Origin: Clostridium sp. CAG:510
GTDB taxonomy: Bacteria > Bacillota > Clostridia > Lachnospirales > Lachnospiraceae
Direction: 5' to 3'
DNA: 46,678 bases
Assembly (NCBI GenBank): GCA_000434615.1
Contig: FR880788.1
Location: 1-46,678, forward strand
A model generated the notes under the pieces. That model was not told the DNA's origin and did not search any database. It worked only from the letters and a program-made list of their open reading frames with translations. Positions 26,510 through 34,382 of the stretch are shown here, piece after piece (within the stretch, counting starts at the first letter, position 1; each line of letters begins with the position of its first letter). The translations under genes and the position numbers were made by a program.

Positions 26510-28002
26510 ACCTTTTCATTTCCTTTCTGCTCTTTATATTTACGGAGGACAAAATGCATGCAGGTGCCTTCGTCTTCCTTACTGGTGGCCCAGATGTAAC
26601 CGCCGTGATCTTCAATAATTTTCTTTACAATGGAAAGCCCGATGCCGCTCCCGCCCTTTGTGGAGTTGCGGGAAGCATCCGTCCGGTAAAACCGTTCAAA
26701 AATCTTGGGCAGGTCTTTGGCGGCAATTCCCTTGCCGTTATCCTCGATTTCCACCCGGATGGAGTCTACCTCATCCAGTATACGGATATCAATAATGCCC
26801 TGCTCCTTATCAATATATTTTACACTATTACTGATAATATTATTGATAACGCGCTTAAGCTGCTCCGGATCGGCAATGATCAGTGTGGCAGGATCCACTA
26901 AATTAGAATAATTCAGTTTAATATTGCGGGAATCCAGCTCCAATCCCACCTCTTCCACGCAGTCTCCGAAATATTCGGCAACGTTTATGCGGTGAAAATG
27001 GTAAGGTATCCGGTTATTATCAATACCTGAATAAATTGTCAGCTCATTGATAAGCCTGTCCATGTCATTTGCCTTGTTATACACCGTTTTGATGTATTTA
27101 TCCATTTTTTCCGGTGTATCGGCAACGCCGTCCATGATACCCTCCATGTACCCCTTGATAGCGGTAATAGGCGTTTTCAAATCATGGGAAATGTTGCTGA
27201 TAAGCTCTTTGTTCTGCTTCTCCTGCTGCAGCTGTTCTTCCGTCGTTTCCTTAAGCCGCAGGCGCATGTCCTCATAGTTACGATACAGATCACCTATTTC
27301 ACCGGACGCATCCGTGGAAAGCCGGTAATCAAAATTGCCTTCCTTTACCTTCTGCATGGCTACGTTCAGCTCGTTTACCGGTGTAAACACTCCCTTGTGA
27401 ATCCACTGCGTCTGCATCAGGCTGGTAAACAACAGAATCAGGCAGATGGCAATAAACATATCTATTAAAAGCCGTTTGGAGATAATGCCGCTGATTCTTG
27501 TTACTATAAATACACTGCCCTCTGACCCGTCCGTAAATCGGAAATCCACCTGTTTGACATATTTCTGCAGGTCGTTAAAATACATGGCGGCAGCATCCCC
27601 GTATTCGTAACCGTATTCGGGCAATTTATCAAAAATAAGTTCTGCCGCTTCCATATTTCCCGCATAATAAATAGAATCGTTTTTTCTGACCAAAATGTAG
27701 GAATTTTTACGGTTAAGGCTTTTGTTTAAGGACTGCAGATAAGCGGTGTCTTCAAATTTCTGCGGTTCGCTCACCGCCGTATCCGCCAGTTTCTGATAAA
27801 GCATCTGTACCTGTTCGCCCACAGACTGCACACTGTCCACCATTTCCGCATAATTGACCTGTCCGAAGAAATGCGGCTGGTCATCCTGCACCAGGTACAC
27901 ACTGATGGCCAAAAAAGCTAATGCGGTCAGTATCAGGGGCAAAAAAACAATGGACGCAAATGCTATGCGCAATCTTGTCTTGAATTTCATATTCCCTCTC
28001 AT
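26506..28002 (-). CDS. Sensor histidine kinase
   Basis: A 498-residue membrane kinase (an ATG four codons in, at 27990, with GAGGG close by, is an alternative start). There are two membrane segments, about residues 11-34 and 182-203, around an extracellular sensor domain of unknown ligand. A HAMP domain follows, then HisKA with the phosphorylated His in ELISNISHDLKTPITAIKGY near residue 270, and the ATPase domain with N box, VEIEDNGKGI and GGSGIGLSIVKKI. It is the first gene of the kinase-regulator-RluA unit; TATAAT at 28039-28044 (minus) is a possible -10. Confidence 0.95.
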   Translation of the reverse strand: MRGNMKFKTRLRIAFASIVFLPLILTALAFLAISVYLVQDDQPHFFGQVNYAEMVDSVQSVGEQVQMLYQKLADTAVSEPQKFEDTAYLQSLNKSLNRKNSYILVRKNDSIYYAGNMEAAELIFDKLPEYGYEYGDAAAMYFNDLQKYVKQVDFRFTDGSEGSVFIVTRISGIISKRLLIDMFIAICLILLFTSLMQTQWIHKGVFTPVNELNVAMQKVKEGNFDYRLSTDASGEIGDLYRNYEDMRLRLKETTEEQLQQEKQNKELISNISHDLKTPITAIKGYMEGIMDGVADTPEKMDKYIKTVYNKANDMDRLINELTIYSGIDNNRIPYHFHRINVAEYFGDCVEEVGLELDSRNIKLNYSNLVDPATLIIADPEQLKRVINNIISNSVKYIDKEQGIIDIRILDEVDSIRVEIEDNGKGIAAKDLPKIFERFYRTDASRNSTKGGSGIGLSIVKKIIEDHGGYIWATSKEDEGTCMHFVLRKYKEQKGNEKV

Positions 28003-28110
28003 TCCACCGTTTATGCGGCTATTACCGAATTTATGGAAATTATATCATCTTTTCTTATAAAAAGAAATGAACTGATTCGAAGAATATCCTAAAAAAATTA
28101 TAAAAAACAG

Positions 28111-28139
28111 TTGACTTTCTAAATTATCTGTATTATATT
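28111..28139 (+). promoter_or_regulatory. Promoter of the Fur-family gene
   Basis: TTGACT (28111-28116), a 17-base spacer and TATATT (28134-28139), near consensus. A short palindrome lies at the expected transcript start. Confidence 0.75.
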
Positions 28140-28145
28140 GATAAC

Positions 28146-28158
28146 AGTAACAGTTACT
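28146..28158. promoter_or_regulatory. 6-1-6 inverted repeat at the fur/perR-like promoter, candidate operator
   Basis: AGTAAC-A-GTTACT is a perfect palindrome around one base, just after the -10 element. Fur-family regulators bind inverted repeats with a 1-base centre, so this could be an autoregulatory site. The half-site is not the classic PerR or Fur sequence, so the assignment is a guess. Confidence 0.4.
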
Positions 28159-28177
28159 ACTTTCAGAAAGGAACTCT

Positions 28178-28558
28178 ATGGCAGTAAAATACAGTAAGCA
28201 ACGAGAAGAAATAAAAGCATATCTTTCTACCCGGAAGGATCATCCGACAGCTGACCAGGTTTACACCGCCATGCGCACCAAGATACCAAATATCAGCCTT
28301 GGGACCGTTTACCGGAACTTAAATCTCTTGGCAGATACCGGTGAAATCCTGCGGCTGCAGGTAGGGGACAAAACGGATCATTTCGATTACGATACTTCCC
28401 CGCATCACCACTTTGTCTGCAAAAAATGCGGTGCTGTCATGGATCTCGCCATGCCAAGTATTGATTCGGTAATGGAAACCGCAGCCCTGGGATTCAACGG
28501 TACCATCGAAGGCTACGATATTTATTTTTACGGCACCTGCGAAGCGTGCCGGGAGTAA
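28178..28558 (+). CDS. Fur-family transcriptional regulator, PerR-like
   Basis: A 126-residue metal-dependent repressor. The winged helix (residues about 8-80) contains HPTADQVYTAMRTKIPNISLGTVYRNLNLLADTGEI. The regulatory metal region HFDYDTSPHHHFVCKKCGAVMDL and two Cys-x-x-Cys pairs (CKKC near 87 and CEAC near the end) form the structural zinc site. PerR rather than Fur is favoured by the rubrerythrin gene immediately downstream, a standard PerR target in Clostridia, but sequence alone does not separate PerR, Fur and Zur with certainty. AAAGGA precedes the ATG. Confidence 0.92.
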   Translation: MAVKYSKQREEIKAYLSTRKDHPTADQVYTAMRTKIPNISLGTVYRNLNLLADTGEILRLQVGDKTDHFDYDTSPHHHFVCKKCGAVMDLAMPSIDSVMETAALGFNGTIEGYDIYFYGTCEACRE

Positions 28559-28572
28559 GTGGATTTTTCTTA

Positions 28573-28652
28573 AATTTGTTTGCAAAAGTTCTGAATTTTC
28601 CTTTGGAATTGTTTGCAAGAGCTTTGGAATTTCCGTGAGATTGTTTGTAATT
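28573..28652 (+). repeat. Imperfect ~33-bp direct repeats upstream of rubrerythrin
   Basis: TTGTTTGCAA occurs at 28576 and 28609, and TTGTTTGTAA at 28641, spaced 33 and 32 bases. The first two copies continue with similar sequence (AAGTTCTGAATTTTCC versus GAGCTTTGGAATTTCC), and the third is partial. About three helical turns separate the copies, so a protein binding each one would sit on the same DNA face. The function is unknown. Confidence 0.55.
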
Positions 28653-28654
28653 TA

Positions 28655-28684
28655 TTTCCTGAAAGTTTAAGCCCTTTCGGGAAA
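28655..28684 (+). other. 11-bp hairpin in the rubrerythrin leader
   Basis: TTTCCTGAAAG (28655-28665) and CTTTCGGGAAA (28674-28684) pair fully with one G-U pair around an 8-base loop. No T-tract follows, so it is either a weak terminator of the Fur gene or a leader structure of the rubrerythrin mRNA. Confidence 0.5.
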
Positions 28685-28732
28685 CAATAACCAATAAAAC
28701 CATTTTATTTACAAGAAAAGGAGAAATGAATT

Positions 28733-29272
28733 ATGAAATTTGTATGTCAAGTATGCGGTTATGTTTATGAAGGAACTGAAGCACCTGCAGAGTGCCCTAT
28801 CTGCCACGCACCTGCTTCCAAGTTCACTGTACAGTCTGCCGATAAGGTATGGGCTGCAGAGCATGTTGTAGGCGTTGCACAGGGTGCACCCGAAGATATC
28901 ATCAAGGACCTTCGTGCTAACTTTGAAGGAGAATGCTCCGAAGTCGGCATGTACCTGGCAATGGCACGTGTAGCTCACAGAGAAGGCTATCCTGAAATCG
29001 GTATGTACTATGAAAAAGCAGCTTACGAAGAAGCAGAACATGCTGCAAAATTTGCAGAACTCTTAGGTGAAGTGGTAACCGACTCCACCAAGAAGAACTT
29101 ACAGATGAGAGTTGATGCTGAAAACGGCGCAACCGCCGGCAAAGTAGACCTTGCAAAACGTGCAAAAGAATTAAACTTAGACGCTATCCATGATACCGTC
29201 CATGAAATGGCACGCGACGAAGCAAGACATGGCAAAGCATTCGAAGGATTACTGAATAGATACTTTGGTTAA
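28733..29272 (+). CDS. Rubrerythrin with N-terminal rubredoxin domain (reverse rubrerythrin)
   Basis: It reduces hydrogen peroxide in anaerobes, taking electrons through a rubredoxin-type iron. The 179-residue protein has the rubredoxin iron site first (Cys 5, 8, 21, 24: CQVCGYVY and CPICHAP). The ferritin-like diiron domain follows with its carboxylates in FEGECSEVGMY, YEEAEHAAKFAELLGE and ARDEARHGKAFEGLL. This domain order is opposite to classical rubrerythrin and matches the reverse rubrerythrins of Clostridia. GAAAAGGAG precedes the ATG. It follows the Fur/PerR-like gene, which probably controls it. Confidence 0.95.
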   Translation: MKFVCQVCGYVYEGTEAPAECPICHAPASKFTVQSADKVWAAEHVVGVAQGAPEDIIKDLRANFEGECSEVGMYLAMARVAHREGYPEIGMYYEKAAYEEAEHAAKFAELLGEVVTDSTKKNLQMRVDAENGATAGKVDLAKRAKELNLDAIHDTVHEMARDEARHGKAFEGLLNRYFG

Positions 29273-29298
29273 GCTACAAGCCGAGCAAGTATAAAAAG

Positions 29299-29347
29299 AA
29301 AGCTGATTGGAAGGGAATATATTCACTTTCCAGTCAGCTTTTCTTTT
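29299..29347 (+). terminator. Intrinsic terminator after rubrerythrin
   Basis: AAGCTGATTGGAA (29300-29312) pairs with TTCCAGTCAGCTT (29328-29340) with one mismatch, followed by TTCTTTTTAT. It lies 27 bases past the stop codon. Confidence 0.85.
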
Positions 29348-29356
29348 TATATTTAT

Positions 29357-29410
29357 TGGGCGACAGCCCATCATGAAATAGCCCGTCAGGGCTATGAATG
29401 GCTCGGCGCC
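29357..29410. repeat. Structured repeat, copy A
   Basis: The order is TGGGC-GACA-GCCCA (5-bp stem, GACA loop), TCATGAA, ATAGCCC-GTCA-GGGCTAT (7-bp stem, 4-base loop), GAATGGC, then GGC-TCGGC-GCC. Copy B, 92 bases on, has the same order and spacing with different stem bases. The strand of any transcript is unknown. Confidence 0.7.
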
Positions 29411-29448
29411 GCTTGCTCACTAAGATGTAGTCTCTTCTTTTTTATTAT

Positions 29449-29503
29449 ACGGCGACAGCCGTCCATGAGGGGCTGCCCCGCAGCTCCCGAATGGCGCATG
29501 GCG
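29449..29503. repeat. Structured repeat, copy B
   Basis: ACGGC-GACA-GCCGT, then CCATGA, then GGGGCTGC-CCC-GCAGCTCC (8 bp with one G-U), then GAATGGC, then GCGC-ATG-GCGC. Compared with copy A the GACA loop, the CATGA link and the GAATGGC link are identical, while the stem bases differ in pairs so that pairing is kept. Confidence 0.7.
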
Positions 29504-29784
29504 CAACCTGAGATTGCCAGGACTCAACCCCATTTTCCGCACTCGCTGGCATTTTAAAGCAAATATAACAATTTTCCTCTATGTTGATTTTTTGCTTCAT
29601 TTCAAACGCAATAGGATGCCCTTTTATGTCTATGCACATTTATATAATCCGCTATGGAAGGAATAAAAAAGAAGGGGAACAAACTCATGTCCGTCCCCAG
29701 CAAAATCAATTTATTCTTTATCTTTTGCTTTGTTAACCAATTCGGCGGTGTTTCTGCTTAATTTCATGCCCCCGGTCTTTTCTA

Positions 29785-29822
29785 TAAAAAAACCAGCATA
29801 GCCGATTAAGACTATGCCGGTT
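29785..29822 (-). terminator. Intrinsic terminator of the DUF11 gene
   Basis: Minus-strand ACCGGCATAG and CTATGCTGGT form a 10-bp stem with one G-U pair and a 10-base loop, followed by TTTTTTT. It is about 30 bases past the stop codon. Confidence 0.9.
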
Positions 29823-29852
29823 ACTGATATACCTGCAGATAGCAGGAGCCTT

Positions 29853-30704
29853 TTATACGATACCGGAAATGATAAGAGTGCTGACACCGGGGCTGACCAC
29901 CCATGCACCACTTGCCGGATCCTGGGTATAGGTGGCTGCAGGAACCGTAATCCGGCCTGCTACACTGCTGAAGGTACCGCTTGTTTCATCATACGTATAC
30001 TGTGCCCCTTCTGCCCAGCCGGCTCCGTTAAAGGTAACGGAGAGATTGCTGAGAATCGGGGAAAAAGTATCCAGAACCACTACACCGGCAGTAGCATCTG
30101 CGGCTGTATTTCCCATGTTCTGAATTAAGAAAGTGTAGGTAAGAGTTCCGTTTTCCGTAACAGGAACCGGGCTTACCGATTTGGTGATGGACAGGATAGG
30201 CGCTTCCTCTACAAGGATGGTTTCACTGACCGTAACCGGTGTAATACCGGTTGCGGATACAACCGCCGTATTGGTAATCCTGGAACCTGTTTCCATGGGT
30301 GCAAAAGAATTCACCTCTGCCTCATAAATAACGGTTGCATTTCCACCTGCCGGCACCGTCAGCCCGGTAACCGTAAGCGGAGAAACCGCCGCCACCGTAG
30401 GGGCAGGCTGCAAAACACCGTTTGCGTAAAATTTAACCGTTCCGGGAATATACGTTAACGGTGTCAGTGTTTCCGTGCCAAAATTATATTCACCGAGATT
30501 ATCTGTAACAGTTATGCCGCTGAAAGGGACAGCTCCCGAATTTACAATACTGATGACATATGTTACATTATCATTTTGTCCGTAGGTATTGTTTACCGCT
30601 GTTTTTGTTGCCGATAAAACTTCCATAATTTCACCGACAGCAATATTGGAATTGGCTACTGCGTTGCCATATCGCAGCTGTGCCTGATTGGTAAATCGTG
30701 CCAT
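29853..30704 (-). CDS. DUF11-type (conserved repeat domain) protein without signal peptide
   Basis: A 283-residue protein of beta-sandwich repeats. Two DUF11-like domains are visible: about residues 25-150 (VLSATKTAVNNTYGQNDNVTYVISIVNSG, ITVTDNL, GTVKFYANG) and about 165-283 (LSITKSVSPVPVTENGTLTYTFLIQNMGNTAA). DUF11 domains are usually part of secreted or surface proteins, yet the start MARFTNQAQLRYGNAV has no signal peptide and no anchor is seen at the end (ISGIV). Export would need another route, or the protein works inside, for example on a spore or phage-like particle; no support for either here. GAGAGG precedes the ATG. Confidence 0.8.
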   Translation of the reverse strand: MARFTNQAQLRYGNAVANSNIAVGEIMEVLSATKTAVNNTYGQNDNVTYVISIVNSGAVPFSGITVTDNLGEYNFGTETLTPLTYIPGTVKFYANGVLQPAPTVAAVSPLTVTGLTVPAGGNATVIYEAEVNSFAPMETGSRITNTAVVSATGITPVTVSETILVEEAPILSITKSVSPVPVTENGTLTYTFLIQNMGNTAADATAGVVVLDTFSPILSNLSVTFNGAGWAEGAQYTYDETSGTFSSVAGRITVPAATYTQDPASGAWVVSPGVSTLIISGIV

Positions 30705-30781
30705 ATACTATTTCCTCTCTTAGTTAAGGTATAGTATATTATATGAAGAAATCCACTCAGGTTTCCTACAGCCGGATAAAA

Positions 30782-33127
30782 TCAGTTAACTTCCTCCAGG
30801 GAAATATTATCTATGCACACTCTGTGCCGGCTGTCAATTCTCTCGCTGACAGCGCCTAAGCATACGCTTAAGAAAGCATCCGGATCCGTATCGCTTTCCA
30901 TGGTAAAGGTGGTGCTGAAGGTCTGATAGTCAGAAGAAAGCGTCACAATGTTTTCTCCGGAATAGACCGGCCAGCCCTTGTCTTCCCTGCCCTGTATAAT
31001 GACACGAATGTCTCTTTTCATATCGGATTTGGCTTCAAAGGTTAAGGTATACGTTTTTCCCTTTTCAAGAGTGATATTATTCTGCTTGAGCTGGACGTTC
31101 CAGTCACTGGCTCCGGTGTCAAGAATGGTAAAATCCATGGCATTGTCTTCTGACAGGGAATCCACCACGTAATTCGCATCTGCAGAAGTATCCACAAAAA
31201 TCTCGTATCCGCTCGTCCCCGCATTGAAGCTGCCGTTCTTAATCATCACATTCTCTTCCACACGCACCTTGTCCAGATAATAATCCCCGGCACTGCTAAA
31301 ACCAAATTGAAGTGTATTGGCTCCTTCTTTTCCGGAATATACAAACTTTAAGCTGTAGGTATCCTGCTTTTCGGACAAAGCTATGTCATGTTCTTCCCCA
31401 TTCAGAAGGACTTTCATATGGCTTCCCGCTTCCGCCTGCATTTCAAAGCTTAAGAGATATTCCGCGTTCTCCGTCAATGCCAGGTCTTTCTGCGTAACAT
31501 GGAACGGGGTATCTGAATCCTTTGACATATTTACATGAAGTCTTCTGCCGTCGCTTAACGGTGTAACCTCATATGTCACCGCATCATTTTCCGTAAAATC
31601 CCAGCTTCCGACTCTGTCGGTACCTTCCTGGAAATTTGCATTGTAAACGTAATTGCCATCGGAAAGAACAGTCTTACCGCCTGCGCTGCCAGAACCTTCC
31701 GTTGTCATCTCCAGACGCACATTGGATATAGAAATCGTTGCAGTACTATCTGTTTTACCCATATTGAATTCCAGTCGTCCGGTGGGGTCGTTTTCCGCCG
31801 TCACCGTGAAATCAAATGCGTAGCTCTGTTTTTCCTTCGTAAGAGTAAGCTCTGTATCCTCCAGATAACGGATCCATCCGGCATTGGGCGCCGTAACCGC
31901 TACCTTCATGGTGCGTTCTTCATCGGCACAGGCATCAAAGGTTACCCGGTATTCGCTTCCCTTCAGGATAGGAATATCCGGCTGTACCAGCTGGATGCTG
32001 TATTCCTCACTGCCGGCATTCGCTGTGGAGATAACAATTTCATTATTCTTAATTTCCGCATTGCCTTCTCCGCCGTTCTGCGCCATGAACTTCCAGTCTG
32101 CATTATCCGTCAAATCCTCTGACGCAGAAAAATCTCCGTTGATGACATAGTTGCCGTTTTCATCCGGCTCTCTGTAGGTGATTTCCTTTTCCGGTTTTGT
32201 GACATTTTCGTCATATTCATCTTTCTGGTATACTCTTACATAATCAATTTCATAGGTTGCACCGGCTATATCCGTAGTTGCATCCGGATTACCGGGCCAG
32301 TTTCCGCCCACCGCCAGATTAAAGATGATATAATAGGGCTGGTCAAAAGGTGCCGGAAAAGTAATTTCCCCTAAACCCTCCGTTGCTGAGTACCAGTCAT
32401 TTGCTGTGTGTATCAGATTGCCATCCACATACCACTTGATTTCCCCCGGGTTCCATTCACAGGCATAGGTATGGAATTCTTCTGCGAAATCCCCTTCGGA
32501 AAGTACATAGCTGCCCTGGCTTTCTTTGTGCGGGTTTCCATAGTGGATGGTTCCGTAGGTGGTTCCCGTATCATTACCCAACACTTCTGCAATATCAATT
32601 TCCCCGCATCTCGGCCACTGACCGTATAAATTTTCATCCGTGGGCATCATCCAGAATGCCGGTAAAAAGCCCTGGCCTTTCGGCATTTTAATGCTTGCTT
32701 CAAAGAGACCGTAAGTAAAATCATGCTTGCCCTGGGTATTCACACGTCCGGATGTGTAGGCAGTGTTACCGTTCTCATCCTTCGTTTCCACCGGCTTTAT
32801 GACAAGCTTTCCGTCCTTTGTATACACATTTTCTTCCGATTTCACATAGGACTGCAGTTCATTGTTCACCCAGCCCGGTTCATGAAGCTCATAATTCCAG
32901 TCATCCTCTGAAATTCCGTCTTCAAAATCATCCTCCCATACCAGGTTGTACCCCGTCATGTCAAGGTCATTTCCCTGCACCGGTTCTGTTTCCCGGATTA
33001 CCGTTTCCTGTACGGTCTCCGTATTCTCTGTCTGTTTCTCTGCTCCCTTTTCCTTGCCGCAGCCCGCTGTCATTACCATTGTAAATGCCAGAACAGCCGT
33101 CAGCCATTTTGCTGTTTTTCTTTTCAT
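30782..33127 (-). CDS. Lipoprotein GH16 beta-glucanase with carbohydrate-binding modules
   Basis: A 781-residue cell-surface enzyme. The N-terminal signal MKRKTAKWLTAVLAFTMVMTAGCGK carries a lipobox (TAGC), so it is likely lipid-anchored outside the cell. The GH16 catalytic domain spans about residues 60-305; the active-site signature GEIDIAEVLG, with Glu-x-Asp-x-x-Glu, is near residue 175. After it come at least three CBM4/9-like beta-sandwich repeats, each beginning with NGDFSASE-, NANFQEG- or NGSFNAGT-type sequence. The substrate is probably beta-1,3- or mixed-linkage glucan such as laminarin or cereal beta-glucan. It follows the GH5 gene by 27 bases. Confidence 0.93.
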   Translation of the reverse strand: MKRKTAKWLTAVLAFTMVMTAGCGKEKGAEKQTENTETVQETVIRETEPVQGNDLDMTGYNLVWEDDFEDGISEDDWNYELHEPGWVNNELQSYVKSEENVYTKDGKLVIKPVETKDENGNTAYTSGRVNTQGKHDFTYGLFEASIKMPKGQGFLPAFWMMPTDENLYGQWPRCGEIDIAEVLGNDTGTTYGTIHYGNPHKESQGSYVLSEGDFAEEFHTYACEWNPGEIKWYVDGNLIHTANDWYSATEGLGEITFPAPFDQPYYIIFNLAVGGNWPGNPDATTDIAGATYEIDYVRVYQKDEYDENVTKPEKEITYREPDENGNYVINGDFSASEDLTDNADWKFMAQNGGEGNAEIKNNEIVISTANAGSEEYSIQLVQPDIPILKGSEYRVTFDACADEERTMKVAVTAPNAGWIRYLEDTELTLTKEKQSYAFDFTVTAENDPTGRLEFNMGKTDSTATISISNVRLEMTTEGSGSAGGKTVLSDGNYVYNANFQEGTDRVGSWDFTENDAVTYEVTPLSDGRRLHVNMSKDSDTPFHVTQKDLALTENAEYLLSFEMQAEAGSHMKVLLNGEEHDIALSEKQDTYSLKFVYSGKEGANTLQFGFSSAGDYYLDKVRVEENVMIKNGSFNAGTSGYEIFVDTSADANYVVDSLSEDNAMDFTILDTGASDWNVQLKQNNITLEKGKTYTLTFEAKSDMKRDIRVIIQGREDKGWPVYSGENIVTLSSDYQTFSTTFTMESDTDPDAFLSVCLGAVSERIDSRHRVCIDNISLEEVN

Positions 33128-33154
33128 TCCGTACCCTCCCGTGGTTATACTGTT

Positions 33155-34171
33155 TTATCGGTTCCAGATATTTATGAGTTCCTGTAAAATCGGTTTATAA
33201 TGTTCCCCGGTAATACCAAAATCCATTTCCTTATAAGTCCATGCCGCAAATCCGACGTCAAATTTGCGGAATACCTCATTCGCATCCCTGAACCAGCGAA
33301 GCGTATCCATAACCGGTGCTCTGTCGATGACTCCAAATTCACCGCAATATAAAGGTACACCTGCTTTTTTTGCCGCATCTACGGCATCCGCAATCAGCTC
33401 TTCCATGAATTTGGGTCCCATCTCACCGGAATGTGCATTGACCGCTACATTTCCCTGATACCCCAGCACTTTGGAATTTTCCCTGTAATATTCCATGGTT
33501 GCCGGATAGGAAATTTCCTTATTGGGGTCCATTGCCGCCACCCAGTATGCTTTCTGATGGGTAAACAGAAGCGGCTCATAGAAATGGAAGGTAAAAATAA
33601 TATTTTCATCTTCCGGTTTTCTTAAAAATCTGACGGTTCTGGCGCTGTTCCACTGGATGCCGCCGTAGATAATCGGAGTTGTGGGTGCATACCGGCGGAT
33701 TTCTCTCACCGCACGGATGATTAAATCATTCCAGGCTTCTGCCACATCCTCCTCCACAATTTCATTCAAAAGCTCAAAAGCCATGAAATCTTTATTTCCG
33801 TAGCGTTTTGCAAGCCTTCTCCACAGCGCAAGAAAACGGTCCATCAGCGCAGGGCTCCTAAACAGACTGTTTTCCATGGTACCTGCATCGTTAAAATCAT
33901 AGCCGTAAACTTTATGCATATCCAAAATCATATTCAGCTTGTTTTCCCTGCACCAGTCTGTTACCCGGTCAAGTAATTCATAGCCGCTTTCGATGGGAGT
34001 TCCATCTTCCGTTTCCAGAATATTGTAATCGACCGGCACCCGGACATGGTCAAAACCCATTTCCGCAATTCTGTCCAGATCCTCTTTATGGATAAAAGAT
34101 GCCAGATGTTCTTTACTGTAATCACACTGTGATAAATATCCGCCTAAGTTAATTCCACGTTTTAAGTTCAT
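33155..34171 (-). CDS. GH5-family glycoside hydrolase, cytoplasmic
   Basis: A 338-residue (beta/alpha)8-barrel enzyme (cellulase superfamily). The start motif RGINLGGYLSQCDYS is typical of GH5. The acid/base Glu is in FELLNEIVEE near residue 136, after the HVRVPVDY and LDMHKVYGYDF segments. The nucleophile Glu is in LYCGEFGVID near residue 275. There is no signal peptide, so it probably trims oligosaccharides after uptake, complementing the external GH16 enzyme. It heads the GH5-GH16 unit; a perfect 10-7-10 inverted repeat lies between it and the divergent AraC gene. Confidence 0.93.
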   Translation of the reverse strand: MNLKRGINLGGYLSQCDYSKEHLASFIHKEDLDRIAEMGFDHVRVPVDYNILETEDGTPIESGYELLDRVTDWCRENKLNMILDMHKVYGYDFNDAGTMENSLFRSPALMDRFLALWRRLAKRYGNKDFMAFELLNEIVEEDVAEAWNDLIIRAVREIRRYAPTTPIIYGGIQWNSARTVRFLRKPEDENIIFTFHFYEPLLFTHQKAYWVAAMDPNKEISYPATMEYYRENSKVLGYQGNVAVNAHSGEMGPKFMEELIADAVDAAKKAGVPLYCGEFGVIDRAPVMDTLRWFRDANEVFRKFDVGFAAWTYKEMDFGITGEHYKPILQELINIWNR

Positions 34172-34201
34172 CCTGATTTTCCTCCTTGCAATCCCTGTTT
34201 T

Positions 34202-34228
34202 GGATTTGTATCTTCCCTATACAAATCC
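34202..34228. promoter_or_regulatory. Perfect 10-7-10 inverted repeat between GH5 and the AraC-type regulator
   Basis: GGATTTGTAT (34202-34211) and ATACAAATCC (34219-34228) are exact reverse complements separated by 7 bases. The element is about 30 bases ahead of the GH5 start and 155 bases ahead of the AraC start. It may be an operator of the locus or a leader hairpin in the GH5 mRNA. Confidence 0.55.
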
Positions 34229-34382
34229 GGTGGCTCTTTCATTTCTGTTTTCAGTATGTCGGAAATTCTATGGAATGAATATCGTTTTATTGCTTTTATT
34301 TATGTTTTTATGCTATCATATACTTGATATAAGGCGTTATGTTCCTTACATTTTTTACAGGGTTACAGGGAGGAAATCTAAA

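Larger units (their letters stand above)
29273..29852. other. Gene-free 580-base stretch between rubrerythrin and the DUF11 gene
   Basis: It holds the rubrerythrin terminator (29299-29347), two copies of a structured repeat (29357-29410 and 29449-29503), an AT-rich stretch from about 29540 to 29780 without clear features, and the terminator of the minus-strand DUF11 gene (29785-29822). Short open frames cross it but none has family-like content or a good ribosome binding site. Confidence 0.7.

Noticed and set aside
29711..29911. 66-codon minus-strand frame with a membrane-like segment (SVTGIVLIGYAGFFIEK).
   Set aside because: It overlaps the 3' end of the DUF11 gene in another frame, has no ribosome binding site, and the hydrophobic part is simply the translation of the terminator hairpin.
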